A stretch of DNA of 64,000 bases from an uncultured Bacteroidales bacterium (GCA_902799685.1 CADCBO010000002.1:96269-160268); one strand, 5' to 3'; shown: positions 51,646 through 61,225, counted from the first letter of the stretch. Numbers and translations are program-made. The notes: generated by a model not told the origin, from the sequence alone.

Positions 51646-52217
51646 TGGCATACAAAAAGATAGAAACAAAATTGCCTGAGGTTTTTATTCTGGAGCCGCA
51701 GGTTTTCGGAGACCATAGAGGCTGGTTTATGGAGTCTTGGTCTGAGAAAAATATGGAGGACATAGGCCTCAAAGTTAAATTTGTACAGGACAACCAAAGT
51801 TTCACGGCCAAGAAGGGTACGTTGCGCGGTATTCATTACCAGCAGAACCCTATGGCACAGGCAAAACTTGTGCGTGTTGTACGCGGAGCTGTTGTGGATA
51901 TTGCAGTAGATATTCGCAAGGGTTCACCCACATACGGCCAGTGGACTGCTGTGGAATTGACTGCAGAGAACAAGAAGCAGTTCTATATCCCACAGGGCTT
52001 TGGTCATGCATTCCTAACTTTGACAGATGATGTGGAGTTCTGTTATAAGTGCGACAACCTCTATAGCAAGGAGTGTGATAGGAATATCCGTTGGAATGAT
52101 CCCCAGATTAATGTGGATTGGAAAGCTTTAGGTTTAGAGACGGCAGAGCCTGTATTGAGTGATAAAGATGCTAATGCTCCTCTGTTGAAAGATAGTGATT
52201 GCAATTTTGTTTACTAA
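51645..52217 (+). CDS. rfbC: dTDP-4-dehydrorhamnose 3,5-epimerase
   Basis: A 190-residue RmlC. It has a full N-terminus (LPEVFILEPQVFGDHRGWFMESW), the His-bearing LRGIHYQQNP, DIAVDIRKGSPTYGQW and QGFGHAFLTL. ATG 51645 shares its first base with the previous stop codon; the frame is open nine bases further upstream. It completes the second rml set. Confidence 0.95.
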   Translation: MAYKKIETKLPEVFILEPQVFGDHRGWFMESWSEKNMEDIGLKVKFVQDNQSFTAKKGTLRGIHYQQNPMAQAKLVRVVRGAVVDIAVDIRKGSPTYGQWTAVELTAENKKQFYIPQGFGHAFLTLTDDVEFCYKCDNLYSKECDRNIRWNDPQINVDWKALGLETAEPVLSDKDANAPLLKDSDCNFVY

Positions 52218-52238
52218 TTGATTGAAAAATACTAAATA

Positions 52239-53261
52239 ATGGATAAAGTAAGAGTTGGAATCATCGGCTTTGGCCGTATGGGATTGACCCACTACAGCAT
52301 CATCAACACACATCCGGCAGTGGAGATGGCGGCCATAGCTGACACGTCGAGCACCATGCTCAACATGATTAAGAAGTATTTGCCGGGAGTAAAAATGTTT
52401 GAGGACTACAAAGACCTGCTTAACAGTGGTCTTGTGGATGCAGTAATCATCTGTACACCGTCAATTCTCCACTATGATGCCTGTAAGCTGGCTGGTGAGA
52501 ACGGAATAGCTGTGTTCTGCGAAAAGCCGTTTACAACATCGCCTGCTCAAGCCCTGGAACTGGCAGACCTATTTGAAGGCAAGGGTCTGGTGAACCAGGT
52601 GGGTTATGTTTACCGCTTTGATGTGGTGTTCAACAAGGTGAAGGAGTACCTCCAGGCTGGCTTGATTGGTGACATTTGCCATGTGAACGCCCAGTTCCTG
52701 AGTGCTACCATCAGCAGTGCAAAACCGGCTAAAGGCTGGCGTGCCAAGAGAGAGAATGGCGGTGGTGTCACCTTCGAGATGGGTAGCCATGTGTTTGACC
52801 TGATGAACTTCTTCCTTGGTAAACAGACCAAGGTATATGGTTCTCTGCTGAACAAGGTTTACTCTGACAGTGTTGAGGATGTTTGCTCTGTGGATGTTCA
52901 GTATAATAACACCACATCTTGCTCAATGCATGTGAACTGGAGCGACTATACTTACCGCAAACCTATGCTGAAACTGGACTTCCACGGAACCAAGGGTAAG
53001 ATTCAGGCAGACCTTTATGGTTTGAAGGTGTTCCTTCGCGAGGAGAACAAGCAGTTTAATCTGCCAGAAGGCTGGACTTCCACACCTATGAATATGTTGC
53101 CAGATCCGTGTCCTTACTATGTACGTGGCACAAGCTTTACCAACCAGCTTTATGCTTTTGCAGATGCAGTTCTGGCAAATAAGAAAACAACCGGATGTTC
53201 ATTCCGCGAGGCCGCTGAGACCCAGGAACTGATTCATACCATTTTTGAGAACAACGAATAA
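52239..53261 (+). CDS. Gfo/Idh/MocA family oxidoreductase
   Basis: A 340-residue NAD(P)-dependent dehydrogenase with VGIIGFGRMGLTHY at the start, CTPSILHYDACK, the CEKPF motif near residue 94 and GGGVTFEMGSHVFDLMNFF near residue 170. Enzymes of this family oxidise or reduce nucleotide-linked sugars such as UDP-GlcNAc-uronate. It forms a probable pair with the next, unrecognised gene. Confidence 0.87.
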   Translation: MDKVRVGIIGFGRMGLTHYSIINTHPAVEMAAIADTSSTMLNMIKKYLPGVKMFEDYKDLLNSGLVDAVIICTPSILHYDACKLAGENGIAVFCEKPFTTSPAQALELADLFEGKGLVNQVGYVYRFDVVFNKVKEYLQAGLIGDICHVNAQFLSATISSAKPAKGWRAKRENGGGVTFEMGSHVFDLMNFFLGKQTKVYGSLLNKVYSDSVEDVCSVDVQYNNTTSCSMHVNWSDYTYRKPMLKLDFHGTKGKIQADLYGLKVFLREENKQFNLPEGWTSTPMNMLPDPCPYYVRGTSFTNQLYAFADAVLANKKTTGCSFREAAETQELIHTIFENNE

Positions 53262-53271
53262 TAATGCAGCC

Positions 53272-54150
53272 ATGGAGAAGATAGATAAGATAGTTTTTGG
53301 TGACAATCAGTTTTTTGGAATCAATCACCGTTCTCAGGAGAAGGCTGAGGAAATGTTGAAACGCTTCAGTGATGTGCACAACATCCTGAAGGTATATGAT
53401 GACGCATTTGATTGTGGCGTGAAGGCCGTGATGCTGAACAGTAACGACCGTGCAGAAGAGATATGCCAGTATTTCCGTGATCATAAGTCGCAATATGGAG
53501 ATTTGGTTTGGTATCCTTCGGTGCCTTATCCTCACAAGTATGCCAATATGGTGAATGAGTTGGGTATATTCCCGGCCATCAGCGAGGTTTTGTTTAAGGG
53601 CAACTCTGCTGGTGGTGTGCTTAGCATGATTGGTAAGGGCGCATCGGCCGTTCTTACTAAGGATGCAATGAAGATGATGGAGATGCTTCTGGATGTGGAG
53701 TTCAAGATTTTCAGAGGGCTGAATGTGAATACGTTCTTCCTGCTGAATCCCATCACAGACCTTCTGCTTGGTTACAATATCAAGGATGTGTTTGAGCACT
53801 ATTGCGAGTATGTACGCAAGAAGTATAAATGTAATCCGGGCTTGATTACGCTTAATATGCCTTACTTGAAGAGTAAGCTGGAAGAATGGGGTATTGATGA
53901 AGTGGTGATATGCTCTTCTATCAATGCGGCTGGTTTCAATATGCACCCTTCTAAGGAAGCATACGAGAAGGCTATTGCAGAGAATGACCCCAGCAAGTAT
54001 CAGTTGATGGCTATGAATGTGTTGGCATCCGGTTCTATTTCTGTTCAGGATTCATTTGACTACATTAATAGTCTGAATCTGCAGAGCGTTACATTTGGTG
54101 CATCATCCAAGGGACACATCCAGAGCTCGTTTGATGCAATCAAGATATAA
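53272..54150 (+). CDS. hypothetical protein of polysaccharide loci, possible TIM barrel
   Basis: A 292-residue protein starting at ATG 53272; an upstream in-frame ATG at 53245 overlaps the previous gene. It opens with KIVFGDNQFFGINHRSQEKAEEM and shows alternating strands and helices (VKAVMLNS, LVWYPSVPYPHKYAN, EVVICSSINAAGF, LMAMNVLASG, VTFGASSKGHI) like a TIM barrel or aldo-keto-reductase-like fold. I do not know a defined reaction for it. Association with the Gfo/Idh/MocA gene suggests a joint sugar-modification step. Confidence 0.6.
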   Translation: MEKIDKIVFGDNQFFGINHRSQEKAEEMLKRFSDVHNILKVYDDAFDCGVKAVMLNSNDRAEEICQYFRDHKSQYGDLVWYPSVPYPHKYANMVNELGIFPAISEVLFKGNSAGGVLSMIGKGASAVLTKDAMKMMEMLLDVEFKIFRGLNVNTFFLLNPITDLLLGYNIKDVFEHYCEYVRKKYKCNPGLITLNMPYLKSKLEEWGIDEVVICSSINAAGFNMHPSKEAYEKAIAENDPSKYQLMAMNVLASGSISVQDSFDYINSLNLQSVTFGASSKGHIQSSFDAIKI

Positions 54151-54156
54151 TTTTCT

Positions 54157-55104
54157 ATGAAGATATTGATTACTGGAGTCCACGGATTCGTGGGCTCCAA
54201 CTTGGTAACATATTTGGCACCCCAGAACGAGATTTACGGTCTTGACATCATTGCCCCTGAAAAGGAAGGTGTTGCCAAGACCTACTCTTGGGATGATCTG
54301 GATTCAGGTAATGTTCCGGAGGTTGATGCCATCATCCATCTGGCCGGTAAGGCACACGATACCAAGAACCAGACTGTGGCAGATGTCTATTTCAAAGTAA
54401 ACAGGGATTTAACCATCAAGATCTTTGATTATTTCTGTGAGCATCCAAGCATCAAAAAGTTTGTGTTCTTTAGTACGGCCAAAGCCGCTGCTGACAAGGT
54501 GGATGGAATGCTGACTGAGGATGTAGTACCTAGTCCTGTGGGTCCTTATGGCGAGAGCAAGATTGCTGCCGAGAATTACATACTGTCATGCATGCGCGAC
54601 AACCCTGATGCGTTTGCCGGTAGAGGAGTGTATATCTTCCGTCCGTGTATGATTCACGGCCCCGGCAACAAAGGCAACCTGAACCTGTTGTATAATGTGG
54701 TGAGGAAGGGTATTCCTTGGCCCCTTGGCGCCTTTGAGAACAGGAGGACGTTTACATCGGTTGAGAATATCTGCTTTGCCGTAAACGGTGTCCTGACCAA
54801 GGATGTGGAATCAGGCATCTACAATATGGGTGATGACGAGGCTCTTTCTACCAACGAACTGATTGAGGAAATATGCAAGTCTTTGGGCAAGAAGGCTCAT
54901 ATCTGGCGGCTTCCCAAGGGGCTGATGTTCTTTGTGGCTCGGTTGGGCGGGTGGCTGCATCTGCCTTTGGACAGTGAAAGGCTACGCAAGCTTACGGAGG
55001 ATTATGTGGCTTCTAATGCTAAGATTAAGCGGGCATTGGGGGTGGACCGGATGCCGGTGGATGCTCGGGTGGGGTTGAAAGTTACGCTGGAGAGCTTTAA
55101 GTAA
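54157..55104 (+). CDS. NAD-dependent epimerase/dehydratase, WbpV-like
   Basis: A 315-residue SDR with LITGVHGFVGSNLVTYL, IIHLAGKAHDTKN, FFSTAKAAADK and YGESKIAAEN. The H-L-A-G-K-A-H pattern is common in the WbpV/FnlB-like reductases that make UDP-QuiNAc or UDP-FucNAc for the initiating sugar. In related loci the WecA/WbpL-like initiating transferase follows directly. Here that gene lies 2.4 kb downstream, beyond an inserted nuclease-ATPase gene. Confidence 0.82.
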   Translation: MKILITGVHGFVGSNLVTYLAPQNEIYGLDIIAPEKEGVAKTYSWDDLDSGNVPEVDAIIHLAGKAHDTKNQTVADVYFKVNRDLTIKIFDYFCEHPSIKKFVFFSTAKAAADKVDGMLTEDVVPSPVGPYGESKIAAENYILSCMRDNPDAFAGRGVYIFRPCMIHGPGNKGNLNLLYNVVRKGIPWPLGAFENRRTFTSVENICFAVNGVLTKDVESGIYNMGDDEALSTNELIEEICKSLGKKAHIWRLPKGLMFFVARLGGWLHLPLDSERLRKLTEDYVASNAKIKRALGVDRMPVDARVGLKVTLESFK

Positions 55105-55173
55105 TACTATTGATGTGTTGTTATTAAGATTATAGTTGGTATCAGTGTTTCTGATTGGATATTCAATTGAGAA

Positions 55174-57417
55174 ATGATTAATTACGACTTCCTTGTACTG
55201 CAACCTAATGAGTTTGAGAACTTGACGAGGGATCTTCTTCAGAAGAAAGAGGGTGTCTTTATTGAGAGTTTTACAATTGGCCGTGATGGAGGAATTGACC
55301 TAAGGTTCGCTTCCCCAGAGGATAATAAAAAAGTTGTTGTTCAAGCTAAGCGCTATAGAGATTATGCTTCTTTGCTGACAGAACTAAAACAAGAAGTCAA
55401 GAAGGTGAGAACGATAGCTCCATCTCGCTATATCCTTTCTACTTCAGTAGGCTTGACACCAGCTAACAAAGAAGAGATATTAGATTTATTCTCGCCTTAT
55501 ATAATATCCACGGAGGATATATTAGGCAAAGATGATTTGAACAACCTGTTGGGGCAATATCCTGATGTTGAACAACAGTATTATAAATTGTGGTTAGCAA
55601 GCACTGCTGTTCTTGAACGTATTCTTAATAAACGAATTGAAAATTGGTCTGCTATAGAACTAGAAGAGGCGCGCAAACAAGTGTCTCTGTATGTAATGAA
55701 TGATAGTTTTGATAAAGCTATAAACATACTAAAAGAAAATAGATATGTTATCATTTCTGGTATACCTGGTATAGGAAAAACTACATTGGCTAGGATGCTG
55801 ATTTATCGTATCCTATCTAATGATTATGAAGAATTTATCAAAATTAATTCAATGGATGATGCAGCCCTAAAGTTGATGCCAGGAAAGAAACAGATTTTCT
55901 TCTTTGACGATTTCTTAGGAAGCAGTTATCTTGATATAAGTGAATCTGGATTTGAAAGTAAGATTTTAGCTTTTATTGATAAAGTTAGGAGGGAACCCGA
56001 TAAGCTTTTTATTCTCTCCACAAGAGAGTATATCTTAGCTGCCGCAAAAAGACGATTTGAAAAGTTTACACTTAACAATATTGAATTAGCCAAATGTACG
56101 CTTGACCTTTCAAGTTATTCAGAGGATATTAGAGCTTCAATTCTATATAATCATCTGGCCAATGCAGAATTGCCAGTTGAGTATATAAGAGAATTGTTGG
56201 ATGGAAGAAAGTACCTGAAACTTATTAAGCATGATAATTTCAATCCTCGTATTATTGAAGCGTTTTTGAAAGAAAAACTATACTTAAAAGAATCACCTAA
56301 GGTTTTTGTTAATCGTTTCCTAGACTTTTTTGATAGACCATATTCTGTCTGGGATTTTGCTTTTTCTAAGATGACGCCTCTTACTCAACAAGCACTTTTG
56401 GTAAGGGCAACCATGGGCGGAAATCAAGTATATTTAAGTGATTGGTTTGATGCCGTTAAGTTCTTTTTAGAAGGCACGATAGGTAAAGCGGCTTTGTCTC
56501 TTGATGAAGGATGGCATACTATTATTAAGGATTTGTTAGGAACTTTCATAACTACCATAAAGGAAGGAACTAAAGAATATGTTTTATTCCACAATCCTTC
56601 TGTTTATGACTTCTTGATTGATTATATACGACAAAGAAAATACTTACAAGCAAGTTTAATAGACAATGCTTTATTTGCAAATCAAGTAGCAGGTACATTT
56701 ACTGATAAAGGGTATGAAAGAAATGACTATGGGAAGATTCATATTACAGACGATTTGGAGAGTCATGTGGAAGAAACTTTTAAAAGACAATTGATTGAGC
56801 CAAAGAATTCAAGGCTCGTAAGATATACTGGTGGTTGGATGAGACAACCATTTAATATACTGATTCTTCTGATTGAAATGATACGCTCATTTCCAATTCT
56901 ATTTAGATCTAAGCCGGAACTGTTGAAAAGTGTAATCAATATAGAACTATTTACGTGTACGAAATATAATCTTGAAGACAGGATGTCTTTACTGAATTTG
57001 ATAGATCCATCTTTTTATGATCTGGACTTAGATGCTATGGTTGATATGATTAAACCAGAATTACTGCGCGGTAGTGACTATGTAAATACTGTATCTCTGA
57101 TGGAGAGGTCTGATAGAGGTAAGTATTTGATGGTAGACCCAGCTTTTCTCAATGAATTGGAGTATACGCTAGATAGTGATTTGAGTTCAGTCGAGGATGA
57201 GGAGGAATGTCAATATGTTCGTGAAGATATTCATGAATTAGCCAAACATTATCCTAGTATTAATGTTGATGCTTGGGATGAGGCGATTAATGATGTCATA
57301 AACCGCTTTTCCAGCCCAGATTCGGATTACGATGACTGGGATTTAGAAGATAGGTATTATGGCGGATCTGTGAGCTCATCAAGCGATTATTATGATTTGT
57401 TCTCCAGTTTGTTGTAG
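55174..57417 (+). CDS. Mrr-like nuclease fused to STAND-type ATPase, probable phage defence
   Basis: A 747-residue protein. Residues 1-110 fit an Mrr-type PD-(D/E)xK nuclease: FENLTRDLL (14-22), GGIDLRF with D42, and VVVQAKRY with Q57 and K59. Residues about 190-340 hold a P-loop NTPase with Walker A GIPGIGKTT (196-204) and Walker B IFFFDD (241-246). The remaining 400 residues have no recognised motif and may be the sensor of a STAND protein. Similar nuclease-STAND proteins cut DNA when they detect phage proteins. The gene is AT-rich and separates the epimerase and WecA-like genes, which usually are neighbours; it therefore looks inserted. Confidence 0.78.
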   Translation: MINYDFLVLQPNEFENLTRDLLQKKEGVFIESFTIGRDGGIDLRFASPEDNKKVVVQAKRYRDYASLLTELKQEVKKVRTIAPSRYILSTSVGLTPANKEEILDLFSPYIISTEDILGKDDLNNLLGQYPDVEQQYYKLWLASTAVLERILNKRIENWSAIELEEARKQVSLYVMNDSFDKAINILKENRYVIISGIPGIGKTTLARMLIYRILSNDYEEFIKINSMDDAALKLMPGKKQIFFFDDFLGSSYLDISESGFESKILAFIDKVRREPDKLFILSTREYILAAAKRRFEKFTLNNIELAKCTLDLSSYSEDIRASILYNHLANAELPVEYIRELLDGRKYLKLIKHDNFNPRIIEAFLKEKLYLKESPKVFVNRFLDFFDRPYSVWDFAFSKMTPLTQQALLVRATMGGNQVYLSDWFDAVKFFLEGTIGKAALSLDEGWHTIIKDLLGTFITTIKEGTKEYVLFHNPSVYDFLIDYIRQRKYLQASLIDNALFANQVAGTFTDKGYERNDYGKIHITDDLESHVEETFKRQLIEPKNSRLVRYTGGWMRQPFNILILLIEMIRSFPILFRSKPELLKSVINIELFTCTKYNLEDRMSLLNLIDPSFYDLDLDAMVDMIKPELLRGSDYVNTVSLMERSDRGKYLMVDPAFLNELEYTLDSDLSSVEDEEECQYVREDIHELAKHYPSINVDAWDEAINDVINRFSSPDSDYDDWDLEDRYYGGSVSSSSDYYDLFSSLL

Positions 57418-57489
57418 CACAAAGACTTCGTATCCACAGTGTAACCTATTAATAAGAAAATATCGACTATAAGTTTGAAAGATAATTAT

Positions 57490-58506
57490 ATGACATACGT
57501 TATTATTGCTGCCATTCTTTTGTTGGTTGAATTGGTATACTTCCGTATTGCGGATAAGTATAATATTATTGATAAGCCTAACGAGCGGTCATCACATTCA
57601 ACGATTGTGTTGAGGGGTGGTGGTGTTATTTTTATGCTTAGCGCTTGGATATGGTCAGTTTTCTATGGCTTGAACTACCCTTGGTTTCTGATTGCGGTTA
57701 TGATCGTATCGGCCTTGAGTTTTATTGATGATATTCGTTCGCTACCTGATTCTGTTAGATTGGTAGGGCAATTCATAGGAATGGGGTTGCTTATTCTGCA
57801 GTTGTTTACTTCATCTCCAGATTCTATGATTGCTGAGAGTGCATTGTGGATTAAGGTGCTGTTTGTTATTGCTGCTCTGATTGTGTGCGTTGGTGCAACT
57901 AATATCTACAATTTTATGGATGGCATCAATGGCATCACTCCTGGATATAGCTTTGCTATTTTGATTCCTTTATTCGAGTTGAATCGTAAGATGGGATTTG
58001 TGGATGAGTCGCTGATTGTTGTTGTGCTATTGGCAAATTTGGTGTTTAGCTATTTCAACTTCAGGCCCAAGGGCAAGGCTAAGTGTTTTGCTGGCGATGT
58101 GGGATCGGTCGGAATTGCTTTCATTCTGCTGTTTATGATTGGTATGCTGATTATGCGCACTGGTGATATCACTTGGTTGATCTTTATGGTTGTTTATGGC
58201 GTTGATGGCTTTTGCACGATTGTTCATAGGATTATGCTGCATGAAAACTTGGGCCAGGCGCATCGCAAGCATGTGTTCCAGCTGATGGCTAATGAGCTTA
58301 AGATTGGGCATATGACGGTTACTTTCTTTTATATGTTGCTGCAGCTGGTGATTTCTATGGTGTTTGTGCTGGTTATTCCTGATACGGTTTGGGCTCATTG
58401 GATTTATTTGGGTGCTGTTTTGGTGGTGCTGGTTTTGGGCTATGTTTGGTTTATGCGGAAGTACTATCATTTGCATGCGGAGTATTTGGAGTCGCTGAAG
58501 AAGTAA
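57490..58506 (+). CDS. WecA/MraY-type undecaprenyl-phosphate sugar-1-phosphate transferase
   Basis: A 338-residue membrane protein with about ten helices. It has the family motifs DKPNERSSHS (near residue 25), FIDDIRSLP (Mg-binding Asp pair), YNFMDGINGI and CFAGDVGSVG, and the C-terminal AHRKHVFQLM His loop. It starts repeat-unit synthesis by moving a HexNAc-1-phosphate onto undecaprenyl phosphate. ATG 57490 is preferred to TTG 57475. As the last capsule gene it works together with the epimerase at 54157. Confidence 0.9.
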   Translation: MTYVIIAAILLLVELVYFRIADKYNIIDKPNERSSHSTIVLRGGGVIFMLSAWIWSVFYGLNYPWFLIAVMIVSALSFIDDIRSLPDSVRLVGQFIGMGLLILQLFTSSPDSMIAESALWIKVLFVIAALIVCVGATNIYNFMDGINGITPGYSFAILIPLFELNRKMGFVDESLIVVVLLANLVFSYFNFRPKGKAKCFAGDVGSVGIAFILLFMIGMLIMRTGDITWLIFMVVYGVDGFCTIVHRIMLHENLGQAHRKHVFQLMANELKIGHMTVTFFYMLLQLVISMVFVLVIPDTVWAHWIYLGAVLVVLVLGYVWFMRKYYHLHAEYLESLKK

Positions 58507-58653
58507 GGCATTAGGGCGTTATTATCTGATATCGAACGAAACGATAAGATATTTCCAATTGCTGAGTGAGAAACTGACTATGGCGCTCCACGAAAAGGCT
58601 CGGGAGGATGAGCCTCCCCTTATCATATAGGGTACAGATAATTATAGATAGTT

Positions 58654-60159
58654 ATGGAAACAGATGATAAGCAACGGCCTGCATCGCTAGAGACTATTAA
58701 TAATCTTACGATGAATATGTTGCAGACTATAGAATCAACATACCATGAAATGTATGTAGATCTGGTGCTGATGGAGGCTTTCCGTCAAGGTATACTAGAT
58801 AATATAGAAGGTGTGGACAGGGAATACTTGGAAAAAGTGGTTCGCGTTCATGCCAATGTATGCTATGCCGTTTTTTCTTTGTGTGTGCAATGTAGAGCCA
58901 GTTTGAAGTCCTCGTTGAATGTAGAAAAACAGTATAACATTCGGAGAAGTGTGGTGACTAGTCATGAGATGTATAAGTATCTGTATGGTTTTACGGGTAA
59001 AATAACGACATGGAAAGAGATAGAATCCATACTTAGTGTAAAATATCCAGAGAAATGTTCAGAGATAGCAGCTGCAGCTGATGCCTTTCTTCAGAAATAT
59101 GCACAAGCGTTTGATGGCATGTTACGAGATGTTTCTAAACACTTTAGCGATAAACCGACGGAGTTCTTTAAGAATATTTCGATGGTAAGTGAACGTAATG
59201 TGACTGAAAGAATAGGAAAGGCATTGGGCTTTATACAACCGATTCATTCTTTACTGGTAAAGGAATTACAGGATAATTTGGGAATGGTCTATTATCTTTC
59301 GTGGGCTCAACCCATGCCCATTCAGACATTGAATTTTGGAAAAATTAGCCTTAATGAGAAGATAGAAGCATTGCATCATGGTTTGGAAGAGTATGGTGGT
59401 ATCGTGGAAAGTATTATGAGGCGATTGGAAGTTGCAGAAAAGATTTGCAAAGAGCATCAGTTAGATATGACTCAGAATAAACAATGGCTAGATATGACTG
59501 ATAATAATATTGGCCTGCATGTTCTTTCTATCTATCTTGATTCTTTAACTACTTTCATGGCATTTTGCCGCTCTGAGAGTTTTGCCGAATATCGGCAGAA
59601 CTTGTCATATTTGATAATATCAACTCATGAAGGTTTCAAAAAACTATATGGGTTTGATGAGGACAAACGAGCGGGTACATATTGGAACCGTGCTATCAAA
59701 CAAGCGCTTATCAAAACCGATGATGAGCAAATGGTAGAAATAGCAGAGCGGATTGAACGCAAATTAGCTGCTCTTTCAACAAATGCGTTTTTGAAAGATG
59801 AAGATATGATTGTGGCTTTTACTCATTTTGGAACAATCAAGAAAACACAAATAGAATCCACAGTTGTCGTACTAGATTATTTCAAGAAAGATGTAAAGAA
59901 GGATGAATTGGATATACTGATAGAATACATATATGTCTTGAATGACATCGTTAGGCTGTATAACAAGGTGATAGATTTTGAGAATAAACAATTAAATAAA
60001 GAAAGAGAAGTACAATTTGCTGGATACTTTGATCAAATTGATAAGATAGATAAGATTGTGGCTCAAAATACGAAAGATGAGGTTATGTTGGCTAAATGGA
60101 AGGAGAGTTCTGATAAGATAAGAGAAATGCTGAGGAACATTGAGAGGATGTTGATGTAG
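58654..60159 (+). CDS. hypothetical all-helical protein with an internal duplication
   Basis: A 501-residue soluble helical protein. Two parts resemble each other. The segment around residue 108 reads VTSHEMYKYLYGFTGKITTWKEI; the segment around 328 reads ISTHEGFKKLYGFDEDKRAGTYW. Each is preceded by a helix of small and hydrophobic residues and followed by a long charged helix. The protein thus seems to be made of two tandem domains of about 200 residues. No catalytic motif was recognised. It stands before a tRNA-like sequence and two genes with HEPN motifs, so a defence or RNA-related role is possible. Confidence 0.6.
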   Translation: METDDKQRPASLETINNLTMNMLQTIESTYHEMYVDLVLMEAFRQGILDNIEGVDREYLEKVVRVHANVCYAVFSLCVQCRASLKSSLNVEKQYNIRRSVVTSHEMYKYLYGFTGKITTWKEIESILSVKYPEKCSEIAAAADAFLQKYAQAFDGMLRDVSKHFSDKPTEFFKNISMVSERNVTERIGKALGFIQPIHSLLVKELQDNLGMVYYLSWAQPMPIQTLNFGKISLNEKIEALHHGLEEYGGIVESIMRRLEVAEKICKEHQLDMTQNKQWLDMTDNNIGLHVLSIYLDSLTTFMAFCRSESFAEYRQNLSYLIISTHEGFKKLYGFDEDKRAGTYWNRAIKQALIKTDDEQMVEIAERIERKLAALSTNAFLKDEDMIVAFTHFGTIKKTQIESTVVVLDYFKKDVKKDELDILIEYIYVLNDIVRLYNKVIDFENKQLNKEREVQFAGYFDQIDKIDKIVAQNTKDEVMLAKWKESSDKIREMLRNIERMLM

Positions 60160-60231
60160 GGAGATATATAAAATGGTGGTTGTAATAGATTGCTAGTTGA
60201 TAAGAATGAAGTAAGAACCTCAATGATAAAA

Positions 60232-60324
60232 ATGCCAATGGTCTATAGGTTAGGGCGCACGCCTTAAGAGCATTAGCAAATGCCTTAAAAGTGTGAGGAA
60301 AGAGTTCGATTCTCTTTTGGCAGC
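60232..60324 (+). tRNA. tRNA-like sequence with 21-nt insertion in the anticodon loop
   Basis: The segment folds as a class I tRNA. The acceptor stem TGCCAA (60233-60238) pairs with TTGGCA (60317-60322). The D arm is GTCT/GGGC with loop ATAGGTTA (A14, G18-G19, A21 conserved). The anticodon stem CACGC (60258-60262) pairs with GTGTG (60291-60295), variable loop AGGA. The T arm is AAGAG/CTCTT with loop TTCGATT. T8 is also present. The anticodon loop is 28 instead of 7 nt: CTTAA, a 16-nt piece with its own GCATT/AATGC hairpin, then CTTAA again plus AA. Removing one 21-nt unit gives a normal CTTAAAA loop (anticodon TAA). It may be a decayed tRNA, a decoy, or an interrupted gene. Confidence 0.5.
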
Positions 60325-60331
60325 AATATAT

Positions 60332-61219
60332 ATGGAATATTTGATTTTAGAAAGCAGCTATGCAAAGCGTTCGTTTAAGAAACGAATAGGAAGTGCAAAT
60401 CATTTTTTGATAACAATCTTGGTGGGGTTGGATGCTATAGAGTCAGGAGAAATAATCAAATCTCCAACCTTTAGTACATCATGGAACCCGAGAAATATGA
60501 AGAATTCTGCTCAAAGAAGCTCTCGATTTGCTCTTAATGCAGCTTTATCCTGGGTTATTGATAATTTGGATATGTATTTTATTCTGACTCATAGAAAACC
60601 TTCAATTATCGAATCGGTTGAAATTTCTAACAAGTTATCAGGAGCAGGTCAATCTGTTTCTCAAAAAATGGATACATTTGTTTCTGTCTTATTAAAGACA
60701 GATTTGCATGATATTGACAAATTTGCGTCATTGGTAGCCCTAGGAATACAATGGAGAAACAATACCACACATTTTGATGCAGATAATATCATATCTAAAA
60801 AATATAAGGACGTTTTAACAGCCTCTGATAACAAACAATGGTTTCATGATAACTTCCAAGGGTTGGATATAAAAGAAACTTTAAGGCATTTTGAAGAAGG
60901 AACAAGTCCGTCATTTAAGGAGATTACATCTATTATTCGTGCTGTTCATATTTTTGTAGATCAACTAGATTCATTTCTTATATCTGGTGTTGATGTTAAT
61001 AGGGTGGCGGTTGAAACAATACAGAAACACTATTCTGATTCCCAAAAGAGAAAAGGTTATGTTTTAAACTACGAAAGTGAAAGAAAAACATCTATGGTGA
61101 AAATGATTCTATTATCATATGGTTTCTCTGAAACTCCAAAGAGATATGGGAATAATGTGCTTGAATTAGAACCCAATAAAATTGACGGGATGCTACGAGT
61201 GGCAATAGGAAAAAAATGA
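60332..61219 (+). CDS. HEPN-like protein with RNxxxH motif
   Basis: A 295-residue helical protein when started at ATG 60332; a GTG at 60293 would add 13 residues but lies within the tRNA-like sequence. The motif WRNNTTHFDAD near residue 150 fits the HEPN RNxxxH pattern and follows a long helix (FASLVALGIQ). The N-terminal half is also helical and basic. The next gene starts seven bases after the stop and also has an RNxxxH motif, so they may form a pair or complex. RNase activity is inferred from the motif only. Confidence 0.55.
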   Translation: MEYLILESSYAKRSFKKRIGSANHFLITILVGLDAIESGEIIKSPTFSTSWNPRNMKNSAQRSSRFALNAALSWVIDNLDMYFILTHRKPSIIESVEISNKLSGAGQSVSQKMDTFVSVLLKTDLHDIDKFASLVALGIQWRNNTTHFDADNIISKKYKDVLTASDNKQWFHDNFQGLDIKETLRHFEEGTSPSFKEITSIIRAVHIFVDQLDSFLISGVDVNRVAVETIQKHYSDSQKRKGYVLNYESERKTSMVKMILLSYGFSETPKRYGNNVLELEPNKIDGMLRVAIGKK

Positions 61220-61225
61220 ATTATT

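Noticed and set aside
53137-53946. 269-residue minus-strand frame
   Set aside because: Antisense to two well-formed plus-strand genes with no domain content.
60293-60331. GTG start for the first HEPN-like gene at 60293
   Set aside because: Would place the start inside the tRNA-like T arm; ATG 60332 is more economical, although the upstream start cannot be excluded.
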